From: Bacteroidota bacterium
GTDB lineage: Bacteria > Bacteroidota > Bacteroidia > Chitinophagales > Chitinophagaceae
NCBI GenBank assembly: GCA_023433345.1
Contig: JAEZDA010000061.1
Location: 1 to 28,017, forward strand
Direction: 5' to 3'
DNA: 28,017 nt
The first letter of the stretch is position 1; each line of letters begins with the position of its first letter. Shown in pieces: positions 1 to 7,961 of the stretch. The notes beneath the pieces were generated by a model that saw nothing but the letters and a program-made list of their open reading frames with translations, was not told the DNA's origin and made no database searches. Made by a program: the position numbers and the translations under genes.

Positions 1-131
1 TGCCGGAACGCGTTTTATCCATATAGTCGACGGGAACTGTGCGTTTGGCAGGATCGTAACACCAGTTCTAAGCTGTAGGGCACCGTTTTAACAAGGCTGA
101 AAATTCCAATTAACCGCGAAGAATAACTTTA
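1..131. other. Unassigned left edge of window
   Basis: This stretch lies downstream of lolA and runs off the window. Plus frame 2 is open from base 2 to a TAA at 89-91 and could be the last 29 codons of a gene convergent with lolA. On the minus strand a frame is open from 67 to 1 after a TAG at 70-68; its peptide (…YDPAKRTVPVDYMDKT…) has a natural composition, and its only ATG is at 22-20. I recognise neither product. No tRNA, hairpin terminator or repeat is evident. Confidence 0.3.
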
Positions 132-791
132 TCACCGAAGATCAACTACTTCCACCCCGGGATATTTCTTCGCGTCAAATACAAAAGTTGCATCAGGGAT
201 CACACCCGTAGTATTAAGATTGCTTACGCTATATGTGTACCTGTTGCCTGTTTTCTCAAAAACCTTTGTAGAGTAAATTGTTGAATTACCAACGTGAACA
301 AGCACCTTGAAAAAAGGACGGGTTTTATCAACCGGAGTCAATTCAATTTCCTGCAGTGTTCTTGTTCCAACTTTGGTGTTGCCGTTCAGTTTGTACAGAA
401 AGTCTTTGTCGTAAAAATTGGTAAATAGCTTTTGAGGAGTTATTGAATTGGCACCTGGGTCCAGTTTACTGATAGTCACCTCATTAGCATCCTGATCATA
501 GGTCCAAACGTTACTTCCATCAGAAAAAATTTCCTGGCCCGGAAGGGAAATTCGGTAACGCGTGCCTTTCATATAAACTGTTCCTTCCTTTGTTCCCATC
601 GACTTTCCCGAACCATTTTCAACTTTCAAAGTGAATTTAGCCTGAACATTCTTATAGGTCTTAAACTTCTTACTAACACCATCCAAAACAACTTTTGCCT
701 TAGGATCACTTTTACCCATACCTGCCGGCACCTGGGCGCTGAGATAACCGACAGTAAAAATCAAGCAAATTGAAGCGAGTATTTTTTTCAT
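132..791 (-). CDS. lolA: LolA-like outer-membrane lipoprotein carrier protein
   Basis: 219 aa. Residues 1-20 form a signal peptide (Lys-Lys N-terminus, hydrophobic core, end at Ser-Ala-Gln) with no lipobox Cys, so the product should be a soluble periplasmic protein. The mature part looks like the LolA half-barrel: an early helix (around 27-45, 'VLDGVSKKFKTYKNVQAKFTL'-like), then alternating beta strands including a GTVYMKGTRYRISLPGQEIF-like segment and a 'DGSNVWTYDQDANEVTI' segment. In this family the protein ferries lipoproteins from the inner to the outer membrane. The ATG at 791-789 is the only sensible start and sits 31 nt after an exact TATCTTTG box. In many Bacteroidota lolA adjoins ftsK; here ftsK is about 25 kb away. 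Family assignment is good; the exact cargo role is inferred. Confidence 0.85.
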   Translation of the reverse strand: MKKILASICLIFTVGYLSAQVPAGMGKSDPKAKVVLDGVSKKFKTYKNVQAKFTLKVENGSGKSMGTKEGTVYMKGTRYRISLPGQEIFSDGSNVWTYDQDANEVTISKLDPGANSITPQKLFTNFYDKDFLYKLNGNTKVGTRTLQEIELTPVDKTRPFFKVLVHVGNSTIYSTKVFEKTGNRYTYSVSNLNTTGVIPDATFVFDAKKYPGVEVVDLR

Positions 792-822
792 TTCATTTTT
801 TTTTATAATGTGCCCGAGGGCG

Positions 823-830
823 CAAAGATA
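823..830 (-). promoter_or_regulatory. Bacteroidota -7 box upstream of lolA
   Basis: On the minus strand this reads TATCTTTG, an exact match to the TAnnTTTG -7 element. It lies 31 nt before the lolA ATG, giving a leader of about 25 nt. No convincing -33 TTG lies 19-21 bp upstream. Confidence 0.5.
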
Positions 831-973
831 GGAGATAGACTTTTTTTGGAGGCTAAGGTTTAATTGAAAGGTTATAAGAATGTGTTAATGTGACCGGCGG
901 CGCTCCAACATCCCTCCCTTCAATGTAAATTGCCTTACTACAACTTTACCGCGAAACTTTTATACCAAAAGTT

Positions 974-2083
974 ATGGACAGAACTATGCCAAATGCGGTA
1001 ACAGGGAAATCTGATCCCGGCAGATCTTCTTTATTTCTATGGTGGCTTGCAACGGCAGAACCGGAACTGCTTGCAAATGCAGTAGTTGACAGGAACCGTC
1101 AACGAATTGTCGGGCTAACCGTTTTTTCAACCTGGCTTTTTGCCACTTTTTCCTGGACGTATTTTTTCAGTACCGTGGTGAAACAGTTTTGGCTGTACCT
1201 TCTTTGCGGAGTTTTTATGGGCTTTGTAATATTGGTTATAGACCGGGCACTGATCAAAGGAATAAGCCGCGCGAATAAGAAAAAAATATCTCCCCTAATA
1301 TTTCGTGGACTGCTCGCGCTCACAATCGGCACTTTCATGGCGCAACCGGCGGTACTTTTCATTTTCAACCAGGATGTGCAAACCCAGGTAGCATTGAACA
1401 ATCAAAAGAAAATTATAACAAACAAGGCAAGAACCGATTCACTGTATATGATTCAGTCTGCAGACCTGAATAAAAGGAAACAGGATCTGGAAACCTCTCT
1501 TGCGAAAAAAGCTGATGAGGTAAGGGTATCGAGAAATAATTACCTCGCTGAAGCTGACGGAAGCGGCGGAACAGGACGCGTGGGTATTCAGCAGGTGGCT
1601 TTGGCAAAGAAAGTTGAATATGAAAAGTTGGCTGGTGAACTGGATGAACTTTCGCGTAATACATCACGGGAAATAAATTATACGGATAGTATACTAACGG
1701 ACATAAATAAACGAAAAGAAATCGCAGGAAAACAGTTTGAAAAAAGCCTTGGAAACGGATTTCTTACCAGGATAGAGGCTATGAACAACCTGATGGATGC
1801 AAACGCCGCGCTCAAGTGGAGGTATTATCTCATAGTGATCATCTTCATGCTTATTGAACTGATGCCGGTGATCTCAAAATTAATCCTGCCAACCGGAACT
1901 TATGATGAGGTGGCAAGGCTGCAGGAGGAAATGGAAATTGCCCTTGCACGCACCCAGAGCGATCGCGATTTTGAGGTGAGAAACGAATTTGGCAAATGGT
2001 CGGCTAACCAGCAATTGGCGGGGATGAAAGACTTCAACACGGGTAAAGATCGCTCCGCAACTACTACTCCCCCTTTTCATTAA
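974..2083 (+). CDS. DUF4407 membrane protein with extracytoplasmic coiled coil
   Basis: 369 aa. Predicted membrane segments are at about 46-66, 73-92, 110-132 and 283-301. The roughly 150 residues between the third and fourth are strongly charged and heptad-like (Lys/Glu/Asp/Leu-rich, e.g. 150-265), with a flexible Gly-rich break near 192-197 (SGGTG). With the N-terminus inside, this coiled-coil loop would lie in the periplasm and the C-terminal 65 residues in the cytoplasm. The layout and the 'LWWLATAEPELL' opening fit the DUF4407 family, whose function is unknown to me. No signal peptide, catalytic motif or lipobox is seen. It is divergent from lolA across 182 bp and ends 45 bp before mutS, which has its own promoter. 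Start ATG 974 is preceded by an A/T-rich leader without a clear Shine-Dalgarno sequence. Confidence 0.8.
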   Translation: MDRTMPNAVTGKSDPGRSSLFLWWLATAEPELLANAVVDRNRQRIVGLTVFSTWLFATFSWTYFFSTVVKQFWLYLLCGVFMGFVILVIDRALIKGISRANKKKISPLIFRGLLALTIGTFMAQPAVLFIFNQDVQTQVALNNQKKIITNKARTDSLYMIQSADLNKRKQDLETSLAKKADEVRVSRNNYLAEADGSGGTGRVGIQQVALAKKVEYEKLAGELDELSRNTSREINYTDSILTDINKRKEIAGKQFEKSLGNGFLTRIEAMNNLMDANAALKWRYYLIVIIFMLIELMPVISKLILPTGTYDEVARLQEEMEIALARTQSDRDFEVRNEFGKWSANQQLAGMKDFNTGKDRSATTTPPFH

Positions 2084-2093
2084 GGTGCAAAGG

Positions 2094-2124
2094 TTGAGCA
2101 GCTTACTGCTTTCTCCTATTTTTG
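2094..2124 (+). promoter_or_regulatory. mutS promoter (-33 TTG / -7 TATTTTTG)
   Basis: A TTG at 2094-2096 and an exact TAnnTTTG box at 2117-2124 are separated by 20 bp, the Bacteroidota spacing. The mutS ATG begins only 4 nt after the box, so transcription should start at or next to the ATG, predicting a leaderless mRNA. Confidence 0.6.
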
Positions 2125-2128
2125 CCAA

Positions 2129-4738
2129 ATGGCAAAGGCAGCTGGAGAAACACCATTGATGGCTCAGCATAAACAGATCAAGGCTAAATACCCTGATGCT
2201 ATCCTGCTGTTTCGCGTGGGCGATTTTTACGAAACTTTTGGCGAAGATGCGATCATTGCCTCGCGGGTGCTTGGCATAACGCTTACAAAAAGAAACAGCA
2301 ATAATGCGTCTTCCCTGGAGCTGGCAGGCTTTCCGCACCATTCGCTGGACACCTATCTTCACAAACTCGTGAAAGCCGGCTATCGTGTTGCGATTTGCGA
2401 TCAGCTCGAAGATCCTAAAACGGTGAAAGGGATTGTAAAAAGAGGCGTAACCGAACTGGTGACGCCGGGAGTGGCTACAAGCGATAAACTCCTTGAACAT
2501 TCAAGCAATAACTTTCTTGCAGCAATACATTTTTCAGATGAGAAAAACGGCATAGCTTTTCTGGATATTTCAACAGGTGAATTTTTTATTGCAGAAGGTG
2601 ATAAAGATTATACCGACAAATTACTTCAGGGGCTGCAGCCTGCTGAGGTCATCTTTCAACGGAACCGGCAAAAACAGTTCAAAGAAAATTACGGATCCTC
2701 ATTTTTCACTTACACTTTAGATGAATGGATATTTGCTGAAACTTATGCAACCGAAAGTCTTTTAAAACATTTTGGAACTCATAGTTTGAAAGGTTTCGGC
2801 ATAGAAGGATTGAACCATGGCATCATCGCCGCCGGTGCCGTGCTTCATTACCTCAAAGACACTGAGCATCCTCATCTGCAGCATATCACCTCTCTTCAAA
2901 GAATAAACCGGGAAGATCATTTGTGGATGGATCGGTTTACGATCAGAAATCTTGAACTTATCGGGAACAATGACGGTCAAACCCTGTTTAAAACACTTAA
3001 CAACACTGTGTCTCCGATGGGAGCGCGAATGATGAAGAGATGGATGCTCATGCCATTAAATGACCTTTTGCGAATAGAAGAAAGACTTGAGGCTGTTGAA
3101 TACGTTGTTAAGGAAACTAACCTCCGCAACGAGCTCGTACTTCACATCAAACAGGCCGGAGATGTTGAACGTCTGGCGGCAAAGGTTCCGCTTAAAAAGA
3201 TAAACCCCAGGGAAGTATTGCAGGTTGCAAAAGGGCTGCAACAAACGGAAACGATAAAAACTCTTTGCACTGCATCATCAAACCCTTACCTGATAAGACT
3301 TGCAGATTCGCTTAACCCTTGCCGTTATATACTGGAAAAAATCATCACCCAAATAAATGAAAATCCTCCTGCTGCAGTAAGCAAGGGAGGGCTCATCTCT
3401 TCAGGAATAAATGCAGAGCTTGATGAACTGAGAGGAATTGCGAGCGGCGGAAAAAATTATCTTCTCGAATTGCAACAGAAGGAATCTGAAGCAACAGGAA
3501 TAACCTCGCTGAAAATAAGTTACAACAACGTTTTCGGCTATTACCTTGAGGTGACCAACCTCCATAAGAACAAGGTGCCGGAAACATGGATCAGGAAACA
3601 GACCCTTACCAATGCAGAAAGATATATAACACCTGAGCTCAAGGTATATGAAGAAAAAATTCTCGGAGCTGAAGACCGGATTTTGCAAATAGAACAGCAT
3701 ATTTTCCAGGAGCTTTTGAATGAGTTACAAGATTTCATCGCTCCAATGCAATTGAACGGCCAGGTAATGGCGATACTTGATTGCCTTTGCTGCTTCGCCA
3801 ACAATGCACTTCATTTTAATTATAAGCGCCCCAAAATTCATGAAGGAGATGAGCTCAAACTCTCTTCAAGCCGTCACCCTGTTATTGAAAGAAATCTCCC
3901 AAACGGAGAGGCATATATAAGTAATGATATCGAGCTTGATTCCTCAAATCAACAGATCATCATTTTAACCGGTCCAAACATGAGCGGTAAAAGCGCCATT
4001 CTCAGGCAGACGGCGCTTATAACTTTAATGGCACACATGGGAAGCTTTGTGCCTGCATCTTCCGCTCTCATTCCGTTAACAGATAAAATATTTACCCGGG
4101 TTGGCGCTTCTGACAACCTGAGCGGCGGCGAAAGCACTTTCATGGTGGAAATGAACGAAACAGCTTCTATCATTAATAACCTTACAGCCCGCAGCCTGAT
4201 AATATTGGATGAGATCGGCCGTGGCACTTCTACCTACGACGGAATCTCAATTGCCTGGAGCATCGCCGAATTTTTGAACAACTCGCCTTATAAACCGAAG
4301 GTGCTCTTCGCAACGCATTATCACGAATTAAACGAGCTTGAGGAAAGAAGCAGCGGCATCAGGAATTTTCATGTTACTAATAAAGAACAAGGCAATAAGA
4401 TCATTTTCCTGCGCAAGCTGGCACCTGGTGGCAGCACCCATAGTTTCGGCATTCATGTGGCAAGAATGGCGGGTATGCCTGCCGCACTTATAAATCGCGC
4501 AAACGAAATTTTAAAACAGCTGGAAGAAGGCAGGAGTGCCCCGGGCGTTGATTCTGCAGGAAAAATTTCGGGGACGCTGAAAAACATGCAGGGCCCGAAA
4601 TTACAATTAAGCATATTTGATGCGCATACGCAAACCTTTGAAGAGATCCGCGACATGCTTAACGCGGCTGATATAAACCGCCTCACCCCTGTGGAAGCGC
4701 TTCTAAAATTGCAGGAGATCAAAAACAAACTGCACTAA
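2129..4738 (+). CDS. mutS: DNA mismatch repair protein MutS
   Basis: 869 aa, the usual MutS1 length. The N-terminal mismatch-recognition domain carries the Phe-x-Glu signature in GDFYETF (about residues 30-36), whose Phe stacks on the mispaired base. Connector, lever and clamp domains follow (about 125-560), with the conserved NVFGYYLEV segment. The ABC-type ATPase is complete: Walker A GPNMSGKS at 615-622, the signature region with DNLSGGESTFMVEM, Walker B LIILDEIGRGTS with Asp694-Glu695, and the ATHYHEL switch. The C-terminal 60 residues match the usual dimerisation tail (…LSIFDAH…). It binds mismatches as a dimer and recruits MutL; no mutL lies in this window. ATG 2129 immediately follows a promoter box. 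The gene is intact, with no frameshift. Confidence 0.98.
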   Translation: MAKAAGETPLMAQHKQIKAKYPDAILLFRVGDFYETFGEDAIIASRVLGITLTKRNSNNASSLELAGFPHHSLDTYLHKLVKAGYRVAICDQLEDPKTVKGIVKRGVTELVTPGVATSDKLLEHSSNNFLAAIHFSDEKNGIAFLDISTGEFFIAEGDKDYTDKLLQGLQPAEVIFQRNRQKQFKENYGSSFFTYTLDEWIFAETYATESLLKHFGTHSLKGFGIEGLNHGIIAAGAVLHYLKDTEHPHLQHITSLQRINREDHLWMDRFTIRNLELIGNNDGQTLFKTLNNTVSPMGARMMKRWMLMPLNDLLRIEERLEAVEYVVKETNLRNELVLHIKQAGDVERLAAKVPLKKINPREVLQVAKGLQQTETIKTLCTASSNPYLIRLADSLNPCRYILEKIITQINENPPAAVSKGGLISSGINAELDELRGIASGGKNYLLELQQKESEATGITSLKISYNNVFGYYLEVTNLHKNKVPETWIRKQTLTNAERYITPELKVYEEKILGAEDRILQIEQHIFQELLNELQDFIAPMQLNGQVMAILDCLCCFANNALHFNYKRPKIHEGDELKLSSSRHPVIERNLPNGEAYISNDIELDSSNQQIIILTGPNMSGKSAILRQTALITLMAHMGSFVPASSALIPLTDKIFTRVGASDNLSGGESTFMVEMNETASIINNLTARSLIILDEIGRGTSTYDGISIAWSIAEFLNNSPYKPKVLFATHYHELNELEERSSGIRNFHVTNKEQGNKIIFLRKLAPGGSTHSFGIHVARMAGMPAALINRANEILKQLEEGRSAPGVDSAGKISGTLKNMQGPKLQLSIFDAHTQTFEEIRDMLNAADINRLTPVEALLKLQEIKNKLH

Positions 4739-4826
4739 CCCGCCATCAGCACAATTTGTTAAAAATATGAGTGTAGTTGCAACGAACTTTCCCCCAGCGT
4801 AGTCTATCCTATACCTTTACTACTGA

Positions 4827-6833
4827 ATGCAAAAGTTTTACCCGCTGTTCATTTTCTTCTTACTTGTTTTGAAGCAGTCAAGTGCTCAAACACCCTGCAC
4901 AGCTTTGGGGCAGAACCCTGAGACCGCGTTCCCGGTTTGTGGGATATCTGTGTTTCAACAGTCTTCCGTGCCGCTTTGCGGCGACCGGCCCGTGATAAGT
5001 CGTTGCACAGAAGCTACACTTACTGATCTTAATCCTTTTTGGTACAGGTTCACCTGCTTCAGTTCAGGCACCCTCGGCTTTTTGATCGAACCGTTAACAT
5101 TAACCGATGATTACGATTGGCAATTGTTTGATGTAACCGGGAGAAATCCCCGGGAAGTGTATACAAACCCCGCCACATTTGTAGCGTGCAACTGGTCTGG
5201 TGAACCCGGACTAACCGGCGCCTCCGCCGCAGGAAGTTCTCTCGTACTTTGCTCAGGCCCGAGGGTTGCTCTTTTTTCTGCAATGCCGCAATTAATAGCA
5301 GGCCATGAATATCTTTTGCTGGTAAGTCATTTTACTATCTCGCAAAGCGGGTACAATCTTTCCTTCGGAGGCGGCACCGCGGTTATCACCGACCCTGAAG
5401 ATCCGCATTTAGACAGCGCAACAGCCTTTTGCGATGGAACGATCATCGAAGTAGTGCTTAATAAAAAAATGCGTTGTAATTCTCTGTCAGCAAACGGTTC
5501 AGAATTTTCGATCGATTACCCGCTTGCAAGTATAATCAGCGCGAGCGGAGACGGATGCGCATCATCTTTCGATTTCGACAAGGTTCGTCTAACATTGAAC
5601 ACTCCTCTCCCACCCGGGAATTATACCATCACCATTAAAAATGGAACAGACGGAAATACTTTGAAAGATCTGTGCGACCGGGAGATCCCTGCTAATGAGG
5701 CTATCCCGGTCACCGTTCTTCCCGTAACAATCACTCCGATGGACAGCCTGGTCACGCCACAATGTGCGCCCGAACAACTCGAACTCGTTTTCTCAAAAAA
5801 AATAAGGTGTAACTCTATCGCTGCTGACGGTTCAGATTTTTTGGTGAATGGCACCTATCCTGCTACCGTTAGTTCGGCAACCGGAAATTGCAACGATGGC
5901 TTGACCGATCGCATCTTTGTTTCGCTTTCTTCACCGATGAAACTGAGAGGAGATTTCAATATTCGGCTGGTGCGTTCCCCGACAGATGGGAACACCCTGA
6001 TAGATGAATGTGGCCAGGAGGTGCCGGTGAATTCCATTTTACCTTTCACGCTGAAAGACACCGTGTCTGCCACTTTCGCTTACAATGTAAAAATTGGATG
6101 TGAATTAGATTCCGTGCAATACACTCACAGTGGAGCGAACGAGGTAACTGAATGGAACTGGGTATTTGATGTGGATCGCTTTAGCGAACTGCGGAACCCC
6201 GAAGTTTATTACAGCACACCGGGAGAAAAACTTACAACCCTTTCCGTTAGCAATGGCTTTTGTACCGATAGTTATTCTGAAATAGTCACAATTGAACCCA
6301 GGATAAATGCAGGTTTTGAAGGCTCGGCCTTTGCCTGCCCCGGAGAACCCGCCTTGTTTCGCGACACCAGTTCAGGAAATGTTACAGGGTGGCTTTGGAA
6401 TTTTGGCAACGGAACCATCTCCAATGATGAAATTCCACCTCCGCAATTCTATCCCCTGCCGAACGAAAATGTGCAGGTTCGGGTAACACTAACGGTGTCG
6501 GATATACGAGGATGCACAGACACTGCTTCTCAACTTATCAATGTTGTAAGAAATTGTTATATAGCTGTACCATCGGCTTTCACGCCGAACAATGACGGTC
6601 TTAATGATTTCTTTTACCCTCTGAATGCTTATAAGGCAAGGAACCTTAAGTTTACCGTATACAATCGCAACGGTGAGCGAATATTTTTTACTTCAAATTG
6701 GCTGAACAAATGGGATGGGAAATTCCGCGGCCAGGATGCTGATGCAGGCACTTATGTTTGGACGCTGGAATATGTGGAAACTGATTCCAACAAAGCTGTG
6801 AGGCAGAAGGGTACGGTTATACTTATACGCTGA
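4827..6833 (+). CDS. T9SS surface protein with tandem Ig-like repeats, PKD domains and CHU_C tail
   Basis: 668 aa. A signal peptide covers residues 1-21 (ends SSAQ). Residues about 22-185 are a Cys-rich domain I cannot name. Two homologous units of about 110 residues follow (about 186-300 and 301-408). Each has a '(K/R)CNS-x-(S/A)-A-(N/D)-GS-(E/D)-F' motif, a Cys-containing 'GDGC/GNCN' turn and a closing 'TDGNTL-x-(D/E)-(L/E)C' motif, as in Ig-like surface-layer/adhesin repeats. Two PKD-like domains follow (about 418-492 with EWNWVFDVDR; 493-575 with WLWNFGNGT). From about 577 to the end is the gliding-motility-associated C-terminal domain (AFTPNNDGLNDFF, YNRNGERIF, WDGKFRGQ, AGTYVW), a type IX secretion signal. 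It is probably an exported, surface-bound or released adhesin-like protein; the ligand is unknown. A degenerate box TACCTTTA at 4812-4819 precedes ATG 4827. Confidence 0.88.
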   Translation: MQKFYPLFIFFLLVLKQSSAQTPCTALGQNPETAFPVCGISVFQQSSVPLCGDRPVISRCTEATLTDLNPFWYRFTCFSSGTLGFLIEPLTLTDDYDWQLFDVTGRNPREVYTNPATFVACNWSGEPGLTGASAAGSSLVLCSGPRVALFSAMPQLIAGHEYLLLVSHFTISQSGYNLSFGGGTAVITDPEDPHLDSATAFCDGTIIEVVLNKKMRCNSLSANGSEFSIDYPLASIISASGDGCASSFDFDKVRLTLNTPLPPGNYTITIKNGTDGNTLKDLCDREIPANEAIPVTVLPVTITPMDSLVTPQCAPEQLELVFSKKIRCNSIAADGSDFLVNGTYPATVSSATGNCNDGLTDRIFVSLSSPMKLRGDFNIRLVRSPTDGNTLIDECGQEVPVNSILPFTLKDTVSATFAYNVKIGCELDSVQYTHSGANEVTEWNWVFDVDRFSELRNPEVYYSTPGEKLTTLSVSNGFCTDSYSEIVTIEPRINAGFEGSAFACPGEPALFRDTSSGNVTGWLWNFGNGTISNDEIPPPQFYPLPNENVQVRVTLTVSDIRGCTDTASQLINVVRNCYIAVPSAFTPNNDGLNDFFYPLNAYKARNLKFTVYNRNGERIFFTSNWLNKWDGKFRGQDADAGTYVWTLEYVETDSNKAVRQKGTVILIR

Positions 6834-6876
6834 TGCGGTACAATAGTTGCGTAACTTCGCGACAAATTATTGCGTG

Positions 6877-7920
6877 ATGGAACACAAGCCCGTTTACTAC
6901 AGCGAATACCTTCAGCTTGATAAAATTCTCGACAGCCAGTTGCCCGTCAGCTTCAATGAAGGGAGCACGGGCGCCCATGATGAAATGCTTTTCGTAGTAA
7001 TTCACCAGGCTTACGAATTGTGGTTTAAGCAGGTTTTATTTGAGGTTCAGTCTGTCATTGATATTATGGACCAACCCGTGGTAAATGATAATTCTCCTGA
7101 GCTGCAGAAAATGGTTCACCGGCTTAACAGAGTTGAAACGATTCTGAAAGTGCTGGTTCATCAAATGGACATTATGGAAACCATGACTCCGATGGATTTC
7201 CTTGACTTCCGTGATATGCTCCGCCCCGCCTCCGGTTTTCAAAGCATTCAATTCAAAATACTTGAGGCTAAACTAGGGCTGGCATTCAGTCACCGCCATG
7301 GACAGAACTATTACTTGTCGCAATTAAAATCCACCGATGTTGAAACTATAAAAAAGGCGGAGAAGGAACCCTCACTACTTCAACTTTTAAACAAATGGCT
7401 TGAGCGCATCCCTTTTTTCCAACCAGGGTTGAAATGGGATAACTATCCCGAAGCACTGCCTGGTGAAAAGCATCCGTTCTGGGTTGAGTATGAAAAATTG
7501 TACACGGGCAGTCTTGGCGAAAATGAAAAAGCAAATGCAGAATCTTTCAGAACAATATTTTTTGGTGAAGGAGAAATGCCAGACCGAAGCTTATCGCCGG
7601 AAGCGAGCAGGGCTGCACTGTTTATCTACCTGTACCGCGGCTATCCTATGCTCGAACTTCCATTTCAGTTTTTGAGCAGCCTGATTGAAATAGATAATCA
7701 GCTTGGAAGCTGGCGATCGAGGCATGTAAACATGGTGAGAAGAATGATCGGGTCCAGGTCAGGCACTGGAGGAAGTACCGGTGCCGGATACTTGCAGGGT
7801 GCGATGGATAAACATTTTATCTTCCGCGAGCTCTCTCAGCTCAACAGTTTTTTAATTGAAAGAAGAAAGCTGCCCGCTTTACCGAAAAACATAGTTGAAA
7901 AACTTGGTTACATTCACTAA
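6877..7920 (+). CDS. kynA: Tryptophan 2,3-dioxygenase (TDO)
   Basis: 347 aa from ATG 6877; a TTG 30 bases earlier is in frame but adds a peptide unlike the family. Haem enzyme that opens L-tryptophan to N-formylkynurenine, the first kynurenine-pathway step, in the cytoplasm. Visible signatures are HDEMLFVVIHQAYELWFKQ (34-52, distal active-site His43), FRDML-RPASGFQS (111-123, substrate carboxylate region), SWRSRHVNMV (278-287, proximal haem ligand His283) and GTGGSTG (296-302, substrate amino/carboxyl loop). It starts 43 bp after the T9SS gene and is convergent with the cysteine desulfurase. No other kynurenine gene is present here, so it appears to be a solo gene. A near-consensus TAACTTCG at 6852-6859 may be its -7 box. 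Symbol by family; the assignment is firm. Confidence 0.95.
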   Translation: MEHKPVYYSEYLQLDKILDSQLPVSFNEGSTGAHDEMLFVVIHQAYELWFKQVLFEVQSVIDIMDQPVVNDNSPELQKMVHRLNRVETILKVLVHQMDIMETMTPMDFLDFRDMLRPASGFQSIQFKILEAKLGLAFSHRHGQNYYLSQLKSTDVETIKKAEKEPSLLQLLNKWLERIPFFQPGLKWDNYPEALPGEKHPFWVEYEKLYTGSLGENEKANAESFRTIFFGEGEMPDRSLSPEASRAALFIYLYRGYPMLELPFQFLSSLIEIDNQLGSWRSRHVNMVRRMIGSRSGTGGSTGAGYLQGAMDKHFIFRELSQLNSFLIERRKLPALPKNIVEKLGYIH

Positions 7921-7961
7921 CGGGCGCGATAATAAATGATGTGAAGAATAGCCGGGGCTTG

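Noticed and set aside
1413..1667. Antisense ORFs inside DUF4407, mutS, ftsK and other genes
   Set aside because: They lie opposite strongly supported genes, have low-complexity or unnatural compositions, and lack promoter boxes or recognisable domains.
6847..6876. TTG-initiated N-terminal extension of TDO
   Set aside because: The ten extra residues do not resemble TDO N-termini, and ATG 6877 starts a typical one. A possible promoter box lies within the extension.
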